Part shown: piece by piece, positions 1 to 4,434 of the stretch
How the letters are laid out: every line of letters starts with the position of its first letter
Numbering within the stretch: the stretch's first letter is position 1
From: Candidatus Gastranaerophilales bacterium
GTDB taxonomy: Bacteria; Cyanobacteriota; Vampirovibrionia; Gastranaerophilales; Gastranaerophilaceae
Assembly (NCBI GenBank): GCA_944326625.1
Contig: CALVER010000085.1
Location: forward strand, 1-6,460
Reading direction: 5' to 3'
DNA: 6,460 bases
The notes under the pieces: generated by a model
What the model saw: the letters and a program-made list of their open reading frames with translations, nothing else
What the model was told of the DNA's origin: nothing
The model's database searches: none
Translations under genes and position numbers: made by a program

Positions 1-4
1 GGCA

Positions 5-223
5 TTAACTGTGTTTGCGGAAGAAATTTATATCCTTCAAATCTTCCCGTCTGACCACAAGTCCGCAATTTCTGCAGGAAAGCACCTCACCCGTGCTGTC
101 AAGAGGCATAAAAACGTGTTCACAGCTCTCCTCCTCAGGAATTTCCTCCGTCATAGGGTCAAATGTATCCTCATCAGTCGTTTTTTTTCGGAATTTTTTA
201 ATCAGAAGCTCTATAAAATACAT
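5..223 (-). CDS. 72-aa zinc-ribbon-like protein of unknown function, coupled to cdd
   Basis: Small protein I do not recognise by name. Residues 1-30 hold a short hydrophobic and basic start (FIELLIKKFRKK) and then an acidic stretch. Residues 34-57 look like one zinc-binding knuckle pair: C34-x-H36, a 13-residue loop (FMPLDSTGEVLS region), then C50-x2-C53-G. That C-x-H...C-x2-C spacing fits a small treble-clef or zinc-ribbon fold, so a metal-binding or nucleic-acid-binding role is possible, but this is inference. Its ATG overlaps the stop codon of cdd in the sequence TAATG, and there is no separate promoter, so translation is probably coupled to cdd. The stop lies 5 bases from the window edge, so the gene is complete. 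A reverse-frame ORF on the plus strand covers the same DNA but has no ribosome binding site or recognisable motif. Confidence 0.75.
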   Translation of the reverse strand: MYFIELLIKKFRKKTTDEDTFDPMTEEIPEEESCEHVFMPLDSTGEVLSCRNCGLVVRREDLKDINFFRKHS

Positions 224-606
224 TACAGGTTGAATCCTTCGGGCAAAAGTTCTTCAATTTTGAGGAAAGTTAAACCGTCACCTTGTTTTAATATAACATC
301 AATTCCGTTATCGGATTTGAATTCATAGAGCACCTGACGGCATGCTCCGCAGGGGTAACAGTTATCCGTATTCGGTGAATATATTGCGATTGCTTTGATT
401 TTTCTTTCTCCGTCCGCGATTGCGCTTCCGATAGCATTTCTTTCAGCGCAGATTGTAAGCCCGAAACTGGCATTTTCAAAGTTACAGCCCGTATAAATTT
501 TTTCATTTTCTGTCAAAACGCAGGCGCCGACGGGGAATTTTGAATAAGGGGCATAAGCATTTTTTGAAACTTCTATTGCCTTTTCCATTAAAATGTTGTA
601 ATCCAT
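223..606 (-). CDS. cdd: Cytidine deaminase, homotetrameric type
   Basis: Cytosolic pyrimidine-salvage enzyme that hydrolytically deaminates cytidine and deoxycytidine to uridine and deoxyuridine. At 127 aa it has the usual length of the tetrameric single-domain family. The signature is intact: the HAE/CAE-type motif is ICAERNAI, with C53 as zinc ligand and E55 as the proton shuttle, followed by PCGACRQ with zinc ligands C86 and C89. The N-terminal YAPYSKFPVGA (residues 18-28) and the GCNFENASFG segment (40-49) are the family's substrate-binding regions. The start is fixed by a good Shine-Dalgarno (AAAGGAGAA on the minus strand, about 6 bases before ATG). It is first of a two-gene minus-strand unit with the 72-aa zinc-ribbon-like gene, and divergent from the exported-protein gene at 689. 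No clear -35/-10 pair is seen for it. Confidence 0.96.
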   Translation of the reverse strand: MDYNILMEKAIEVSKNAYAPYSKFPVGACVLTENEKIYTGCNFENASFGLTICAERNAIGSAIADGERKIKAIAIYSPNTDNCYPCGACRQVLYEFKSDNGIDVILKQGDGLTFLKIEELLPEGFNL

Positions 607-642
607 AATATTCTCCTTTAAAATACATTTTAGACTGTTTTC

Positions 643-657
643 GGATAAATATAATCC
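643..657. promoter_or_regulatory. Imperfect palindrome in the cdd/exported-protein divergent region
   Basis: The 15-base sequence GGATAAATATAATCC is an inverted repeat with GGAT/ATCC arms and an AT-rich centre. It sits midway between two divergently read genes, just upstream of the extended -10 of the plus-strand gene. It could be a protein-binding site, or simply part of a promoter, since it also contains a TATAAT hexamer. There is no direct evidence for either. Confidence 0.2.
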
Positions 658-673
658 TTTACGCGTATGATTG

Positions 674-682
674 TGCTATAAT
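674..682 (+). promoter_or_regulatory. Extended -10 promoter giving a probable leaderless mRNA
   Basis: TGCTATAAT is a consensus extended -10 (TGn followed by TATAAT at 677-682). The ATG of the downstream gene begins at 689, with exactly 6 bases between, which places the expected transcription start at or next to the A of ATG. No good -35 hexamer is visible 16-18 bases upstream, which is common with extended -10 promoters. There is no Shine-Dalgarno before this ATG, in agreement with leaderless translation. The same layout is seen before folP. Confidence 0.6.
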
Positions 683-688
683 TTTATT

Positions 689-1483
689 ATGAAACTTTGG
701 GCAAAAATAATTGTATTATTATGTTTGTTTCTGGGAAATTGCGTGAGTGCGGAACCTTTTAAGGTGCTGGTTTTGCCGGTTGATTTATTTTCGGTTTGCG
801 ATAACTATTATTGTTTTCCGGAGGTTTCCGAGATTATTGCGGAGGATGTTATAAATAATTTTAATAAGCGCGGGAAAATATTAGCTCCTAATCTTTATGA
901 CGTCAGAAAAAAGTTTTCCGAAGACCCTGCATTAAAAGCGTCTGCCGTGAATACGCTTAACCGTTACAAAAACAAAAATTCCGTTGATTTTACATCCACA
1001 AAGGCTGTTGCAAAAGCTTTTGACGCAAAATCAGTTCTTTTAATCAATAGTCTTGTGCCTCAGGGAAAACGCAGCGCTTGGGAGGTTATGGAGGTTTCAA
1101 GCGTATTTGAGGGAATAAATCTTTATACTCTGGAGACAAATGTCGTTTTAACGGATAACGTTAACGATGTTGTTATGTGGAGCGGAAAATATAAAAGGAC
1201 ACTCGGGGATAATGAAGCAAGATTCTGGGCTGTTACAAGCTCTCATGCCGCGTCTCAGCTGGAAAAGATGAAGTTTTATTCAAGAGATATAATTTCAAAA
1301 GACATTGCACAAAATATTACCCTCAGATTTTATCCGAAGGTCACAAAGCCGGTTGTGCCGAAATCCGTTGAAAAAACCGAACAAACCGATTTCCGCCCCA
1401 ATCCTCTTGGTAATACCAATGTGCGGCTTCAAGACGATAATGATTACGGCGAAATCCACAGCGAAACCATTTTTGATTTTTAG
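689..1483 (+). CDS. Exported protein of unknown function, 264 aa
   Basis: I do not recognise this protein. Residues 1-21 are a standard signal peptide: basic start (MKLWAK), hydrophobic core IIVLLCLFLG, and an SPase I site VSA|EP. The LGNC segment is not a good lipobox because Asn precedes Cys. The mature part starts FKVLVLPVDLF, a beta-strand pattern also found at the start of TolB-N/CsgG/DUF799-like periplasmic domains. That resemblance is only by eye. C37 and C42 could pair as a disulfide. Residues 104-185 (AKAFDAKSVLLINSLVPQGK... VVMWSGKYKRTL) again alternate strand and helix as in those domains. Residues 217-264 are Pro- and Asn-rich and probably disordered. The start at ATG 689 is preferred over an in-frame TTG at 671 because the extra six codons would be the promoter itself. 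Its stop overlaps the next gene's stop by 4 bases in the opposite direction. Confidence 0.8.
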   Translation: MKLWAKIIVLLCLFLGNCVSAEPFKVLVLPVDLFSVCDNYYCFPEVSEIIAEDVINNFNKRGKILAPNLYDVRKKFSEDPALKASAVNTLNRYKNKNSVDFTSTKAVAKAFDAKSVLLINSLVPQGKRSAWEVMEVSSVFEGINLYTLETNVVLTDNVNDVVMWSGKYKRTLGDNEARFWAVTSSHAASQLEKMKFYSRDIISKDIAQNITLRFYPKVTKPVVPKSVEKTEQTDFRPNPLGNTNVRLQDDNDYGEIHSETIFDF

Positions 1484-1761
1484 TTTTTTAATAAATTCGG
1501 CTGTTTGGTTTGCGGGATATTGTTGTTCTGTTGTTCTCTTAACCGTTCGTTAAATGAGTTGTCAGGAGTTTGGATGTTGTTTTCACGAGGACGCTGTGTT
1601 TCGTTTTGCTGTGGTTCTCTTTTTATGAGGTCGTCTTTTAGCTCGACCTGCGCGGGTGTTTTTATTGCCATTCTGTCAAGCTCCTGCATTCTCTGGCTTG
1701 CGTCAATTGTTGCGAATACGGTTACAACGCCTATTGCTAAAAATATTAAAAATTTTTTCAT
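1480..1761 (-). CDS. Small exported Gln/Asn/Pro-rich protein, 93 aa
   Basis: Unrecognised small protein. Residues 1-18 (MKKFLIFLAIGVVTVFAT) are a classic signal peptide or membrane anchor. A possible cleavage site is IDA|SQ at about residue 21. The rest is hydrophilic and low in complexity: residues 22-50 are charged and may be helical, residues 50-93 are rich in Q, N, P, E and R and probably disordered. No domain is seen. The start is supported by a strong Shine-Dalgarno (AAAAGGAGC on the minus strand, 7 bases from ATG) and by the well-formed signal sequence, which argues that it is a real gene despite the low-complexity tail. It converges on the 264-aa exported protein with a 4-base overlap (TTAG serves both stops). 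Both products are exported, so a shared periplasmic role is possible but unproven. Confidence 0.72.
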   Translation of the reverse strand: MKKFLIFLAIGVVTVFATIDASQRMQELDRMAIKTPAQVELKDDLIKREPQQNETQRPRENNIQTPDNSFNERLREQQNNNIPQTKQPNLLKN

Positions 1762-1824
1762 TATTTGCTCCTTTTTCTGCCATTTTATCTTAAGCTTGAA
1801 AAAAATATATTACCCGCCCATTTA

Positions 1825-1974
1825 GAAATTTATACGACAAATTCCGCTAAAAATTCTTAAAGTGTGTCATACTGAGCGGTAGCGAAGTATCTAAATAAAA
1901 AGATTCTTCGGGCTAAAGCCCTCAGAATGACGGACTTTTAATTGTATATGTCGAATTTGCTATATAAGTCTCTT
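1825..1974. repeat. MITE/REP-like imperfect palindrome of about 150 bp, non-coding
   Basis: The 280-base divergent gap contains a long inverted repeat centred near 1898.5. The inner arms begin TCATACTGAG (1867-1876) and end CTCAGAATGA (1921-1930), followed inward by CGAAGTATCT and AGATTCTTCG around an 8-base AT loop (1893-1900). The right arm also carries its own small hairpin, GGGCTAAAGCCC (1910-1921). The outer arms 1824-1844 and 1953-1973 share the same centre and match at 16 of 21 positions, with CAAATTC/GAATTTG perfect; all five mismatches are transitions. CCATTTA occurs directly at 1818-1824 and 1975-1981, flanking the element as a target duplication would. The inner motif resembles the TCATTCTGAG...GAAGAATCT palindromic repeats dispersed in many bacterial genomes. 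No ORF is seen inside, so any transposase would act in trans. Confidence 0.65.
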
Positions 1975-1985
1975 CCATTTAATAC

Positions 1986-2014
1986 TTGCACAATCCGGCG
2001 TTCAATGATAAAAT
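1986..2014 (+). promoter_or_regulatory. Sigma70-type promoter of the zinc-ribbon/radical SAM operon
   Basis: TTGCAC (1986-1991) and TAAAAT (2009-2014) are separated by 17 bases, the optimal spacing. The expected start is near 2021, which gives a 5' leader of about 20 bases carrying the GAGGA ribosome binding site (2030-2034), 7 bases before the ATG at 2042. It lies immediately right of the MITE-like element. Confidence 0.65.
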
Positions 2015-2041
2015 ATTTTTATAAAGAGTGAGGAAAATTAT

Positions 2042-2212
2042 ATGGCAAGATTAATCAGACCTTCATGGGCAATAAGATGCGTTCAATCCGGATGCAAAAC
2101 TTTATTTGAAGTTGCACAATTAGAAGAAGGCAAACAGCAGGAAGTTGTGTGCCCCAATTGCGGCGAACATTACGTATATCCGATTTTGAACGACGATGAA
2201 AACAACCGGTAG
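2042..2212 (+). CDS. 56-aa zinc-ribbon protein
   Basis: Short gene read directly from the sequence: it starts MARLIRPSWAIRC and ends DDENNR with TAG. It has four cysteines in zinc-ribbon order, C13-x4-C18 and C37-x2-C40 (CPNCGEHY), separated by 18 residues with a strand-like LFEVAQLEEGKQQEVV segment. This matches small rubredoxin- or zinc-ribbon-type metal-binding proteins, so structural zinc is likely. The partner or target is not visible. Support for it being real: a good promoter, a GAGGA Shine-Dalgarno at proper distance, the CxxC pairs, and only 2 bases separating its stop from the radical SAM ATG. That ATG has no Shine-Dalgarno of its own, so translation of the enzyme is probably coupled to this gene. 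A role as an accessory to the radical SAM enzyme is possible but speculative. Confidence 0.82.
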   Translation: MARLIRPSWAIRCVQSGCKTLFEVAQLEEGKQQEVVCPNCGEHYVYPILNDDENNR

Positions 2213-2214
2213 TT

Positions 2215-3141
2215 ATGTTTAATTATACTGATAAACGCTATAATCAGTATAGTGCGCATTTGAAAAACAAATTCGGCGCTAAGGTTTACAAAATAACCCT
2301 TGACGCCGGTTTTTCGTGTCCGAACAGGGACGGAACAATTTCAACTGGCGGGTGTATATTCTGCGATGAAGGCGGAAGTTTTTCCAAGGCGCATTCAAAT
2401 AAACTTTCAATCGAAGAACAGGTTGAGGCAGGCATTAAGAATTTGACGGAACGGTTTAAGGCGGAAAAATTCATGTCATATTTTCAAGCCTATTCAAATA
2501 CTTATAAACCCGTTAATGAACTTGAAAAAATCTATAATTCCGCACTTAATAACGACAAAATAGTCGGTATTTCAATCGGAACCCGTCCGGATTGTGTTGA
2601 CGATGAAAAGCTTGATTTAATATCGTCATATAAAAATGATTATTACACGTGGATTGAATACGGGCTTCAGTCAATTCACGATAAGACTTTGCGCCGGATT
2701 AACCGCGGGCATGACATGGATTGTTTTTTGAAAGCTTACGAAAAAACAAAAGAACGCGGGATTAATGTATGCGTGCATGTGATTTTCGGGTTGTGGGAAA
2801 GCCATGACGAAATCATGCAGACCGCTCAAAAACTGGCGGAACTCAAGGTCGACGGAGTTAAAATCCACATGCTCTGCGCTCTGGAAAATACAAAGCTTGC
2901 TGAGATGTACCAAAAAGGCGAAATTGATTTTATGAGTGAAGATGAGTATGTAAATTACGTCTGCGATTTTTTGGAATATCTTCCGAAAGAAACCACAATC
3001 CACCGCCTTGCAGGAAACGGTTTTAAAGATACCTTAATCGCGCCCAAATGGCTCGGGGCAAAGTTTGACTGCTTGAATAAAATTGACCGCGAATTTATTA
3101 AGAGAAATTCATATCAGGGGTTGAAATTTGTTTACAATTAA
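2215..3141 (+). CDS. YhcC/YtqA-family (TIGR01212-type) radical SAM protein
   Basis: Radical S-adenosylmethionine enzyme of 308 aa, the usual length for E. coli YhcC and B. subtilis YtqA relatives. The family start is clear: YNQYSAHLKNKFGAKVYKI, then the [4Fe-4S] cluster cysteines C35, C47 and C50 in the spacing C-x11-C-x2-C (SCPNRDGTISTGGCIFC), which is typical of this family rather than the plain CxxxCxxC. Further hallmarks are FQAYSNTY (residues 90-97), GISIGTRPDCV (118-128), WIEYGLQS (145-152) and HVIFGLW (188-194). YtqA-type proteins have been implicated in modification of the wobble uridine of tRNA (MnmL). Whether this protein does the same is inference, and no ytqB/mnmM methylase is in the window. 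It is the second gene of the operon and lacks an obvious Shine-Dalgarno. Confidence 0.9.
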   Translation: MFNYTDKRYNQYSAHLKNKFGAKVYKITLDAGFSCPNRDGTISTGGCIFCDEGGSFSKAHSNKLSIEEQVEAGIKNLTERFKAEKFMSYFQAYSNTYKPVNELEKIYNSALNNDKIVGISIGTRPDCVDDEKLDLISSYKNDYYTWIEYGLQSIHDKTLRRINRGHDMDCFLKAYEKTKERGINVCVHVIFGLWESHDEIMQTAQKLAELKVDGVKIHMLCALENTKLAEMYQKGEIDFMSEDEYVNYVCDFLEYLPKETTIHRLAGNGFKDTLIAPKWLGAKFDCLNKIDREFIKRNSYQGLKFVYN

Positions 3142-3158
3142 GAGAAAATGTGTAATAA
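3131..3158 (+). promoter_or_regulatory. Possible promoter for the 3262-4393 pair
   Basis: TTTACA (3131-3136) lies 16 bases before TAATAA (3153-3158), overlapping the end of the radical SAM gene. TAATAATTATTA (3153-3164) is a perfect 12-base palindrome. If used, the leader to the ATG at 3262 would be about 95 bases. Similar AT-rich matches occur elsewhere in this gap, so the assignment is weak. Confidence 0.3.
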
Positions 3159-3261
3159 TTATTATGGTTAGTTTGTAAAATTTTGTTAAAAATCCGGTAA
3201 AAATTCGGCAAAAAATCTTATTCACGCATTTTAGTTTGTTTGCAACAGAATTGGAGAAAAT

Positions 3262-3939
3262 ATGTTAAGTGTACAATCAGTAAATTTCAGACCTGCATTC
3301 GGAACTTATGCCCCTAAATACGGCGAAGTTAAAGATGTCGATTACGAAGTAGTCGACGATATGCCGTCAGATGAATATTATTCAAAAGAAAATTACTCAA
3401 AAGACAAAACAAGATTGGAAGAACATCTGGATGAGATTAATTCCGTTATAGAAAATACTGAAGTACCGAAACCCGTCCGCGTATTGGGTAAAATTGCATC
3501 AGTCGGCATCGGCGCAGCTCTCGGATTTGTAAGTATGAAATACGGTGCGCAAGGTGTCGCCAAATTAGTTAAGAAAACCGCAGCGTGGACTAAATCTCTC
3601 GGCGATAAAAAGGTTGTAAAAACTATTTCAGAAAATACTCAGAAAATTTTGACCAATATAAAAGATTCAAAAGCCGGTAAAAATGTTTCCGCTTTCTTCA
3701 CAAGCTTAGGCGAAAAATACAAAAATACAAAATTTGCAGAAAAGTTAGCCGCATTTAATAATCAGGCAAAAGAATTTAAGCCTGTAAAACTTGCAATAGA
3801 AAAAGGCACAGAACTTAAAAATTCAGTTGTAAAATTGGCTACTGCAGAAAATATTGAAAAAGGCGCCGTAAATCTTTTTGCCGTAAGCGGCGGGGTTACG
3901 GGCGGTGTAACTGCTTTACAGGAGGTTACAAAAGATTAG
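3262..3939 (+). CDS. Tagged Lys/Gly-rich protein of unknown function, 225 aa (first of a pair)
   Basis: Unrecognised. It begins MLSVQSVNFRPAFG, a short tag of the form LSVxxVxF shared with the next gene. Residues 22-67 are strongly acidic (DVDYEVVDDMPSDEYY, then a charged helix). Residues 74-92 form a glycine-rich hydrophobic segment (VLGKIASVGIGAALGFVSM) followed by KYG. Residues 100-200 are a run of Lys-rich amphipathic helices, and residues 202-218 (AVNLFAVSGGVTGGVTAL) form a second Gly-rich hydrophobic segment. No signal peptide, catalytic motif or cysteine is seen. The two Gly-rich segments could insert into or lie on a membrane. The start is fixed by GGAG (3253-3256), 5 bases before ATG. 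It is followed after one base by the 150-aa gene, so they form a bicistron. An unrelated role as a structural or effector protein cannot be distinguished by sequence. Confidence 0.78.
   Translation: MLSVQSVNFRPAFGTYAPKYGEVKDVDYEVVDDMPSDEYYSKENYSKDKTRLEEHLDEINSVIENTEVPKPVRVLGKIASVGIGAALGFVSMKYGAQGVAKLVKKTAAWTKSLGDKKVVKTISENTQKILTNIKDSKAGKNVSAFFTSLGEKYKNTKFAEKLAAFNNQAKEFKPVKLAIEKGTELKNSVVKLATAENIEKGAVNLFAVSGGVTGGVTALQEVTKD
3920..3926 (+). promoter_or_regulatory. Strong but distant Shine-Dalgarno for the 150-aa gene
   Basis: AGGAGGT is a near-consensus ribosome binding site inside the last codons of the 225-aa gene, but 14 bases separate it from the ATG at 3941, more than the usual 5-9. No other start in the right frame is closer, so the site probably works with re-initiation by ribosomes ending at the TAG (3937-3939). 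Confidence 0.5.
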
Positions 3940-3940
3940 T

Positions 3941-4393
3941 ATGTCATTGAGTGTTAATAAAATTTCATTTACAGGTAATAATAAAGATGACAACCGTGTA
4001 ACCGCTACAGAAGTCGGTGTCGGCGCAGGTGCTACTGTCGGCGGCGCTAAATACGGTATTAATGCGTTTAAACGTTTCAAACTCGGTAAAGTAGGCGATG
4101 TTGTTCAGTTGTCAGGTGAAACAACTAAAGCTATTAGAGAAGCTGCTGATGTCGGCAAAAAGACAAAATCACTCTGGGCAAGAATGTTTAAAAATGCAAA
4201 AACCTATAAAGAAAGCATTATTAACTGGGGTAAAAATCTTAAAGTCGCTAAATGGCTGAAACCTGTGTTTGAAAGTAAAGCTTTTGCTAAAGTTTCAGGT
4301 GCTCTGGGCGCCGTTACCGCAGGGTTTGTATTTATTTCAGGTATCGGCGAAATGGGGCAGACTTTCGGAAAACTCGCTAATAAAGAAGCTTAA
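3941..4393 (+). CDS. Tagged Lys/Gly-rich protein of unknown function, 150 aa (second of a pair)
   Basis: Unrecognised, and apparently a divergent, shorter relative of the preceding protein. It starts MSLSVNKISFTGN, with the same LSVxx(I/V)xF tag. Residues 25-39 (VGVGAGATVGGAKYG) match the partner's VGIGAALGFVSMKYG at VG-x-GA and KYG with identical spacing. The middle (residues 42-115) is Lys-rich with Trp-containing amphipathic helices. Residues 118-136 (VSGALGAVTAGFVFISGIG) are hydrophobic enough to span a membrane and share VSG...VTA with the partner's C-terminus. The second gene starts one base after the first one's stop. There is no signal peptide, cysteine or known motif. Secretion, membrane association or an effector role are all possible. 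The function is unknown. Confidence 0.76.
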   Translation: MSLSVNKISFTGNNKDDNRVTATEVGVGAGATVGGAKYGINAFKRFKLGKVGDVVQLSGETTKAIREAADVGKKTKSLWARMFKNAKTYKESIINWGKNLKVAKWLKPVFESKAFAKVSGALGAVTAGFVFISGIGEMGQTFGKLANKEA

Positions 4394-4399
4394 AAAATA

Positions 4400-4428
4400 T
4401 TGTTAAATTGATAAAATCGTGCTAAACT
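4400..4428 (+). promoter_or_regulatory. folP promoter with extended -10, probable leaderless start
   Basis: TTGTTA (4400-4405) and TAAACT (4423-4428) are 17 bases apart, and TGC precedes the -10, giving TGCTAAACT. Six bases separate the -10 from the ATG at 4435, the same as at the gene starting at 689, so transcription should begin at the ATG. No Shine-Dalgarno is present between the preceding stop (4393) and the ATG, which supports leaderless translation. Confidence 0.6.
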
Positions 4429-4434
4429 TCGGTT

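Noticed and set aside
16..20. LGNC of the exported protein (about residues 15-18) as a lipoprotein lipobox
   Set aside because: Asn at position -1 is atypical and a good SPase I site (VSA|EP) follows three residues later; the listed coordinates are residue numbers of the 264-aa protein at 689-1483.
671..688. Earlier TTG start adding six codons (MCYNFI) to the exported protein
   Set aside because: These bases are the extended -10 promoter and adjoining sequence; the signal peptide is canonical from ATG 689 onward.
1407..1421. Small palindrome TTGGTAATACCAA near the end of the exported-protein gene
   Set aside because: Short stem without a T-run on either strand and inside coding sequence; probably coincidence.
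1505..1825. 106-aa plus-strand frame opposite the 93-aa gene
   Set aside because: It lacks a ribosome binding site and its Cys/Ser/Phe-rich product looks like the reverse reading of the signal-peptide gene, which has better start signals.
1863..1935. Palindrome read as a rho-independent terminator
   Set aside because: It lies between divergent genes, so no transcript would need to end here, and the stem is interrupted; a mobile repeat explains the outer arms and direct repeats better.
2671..3003. 110-aa minus-strand frame inside the radical SAM gene
   Set aside because: A shadow of a strongly conserved coding frame; no start signals or recognisable motif.
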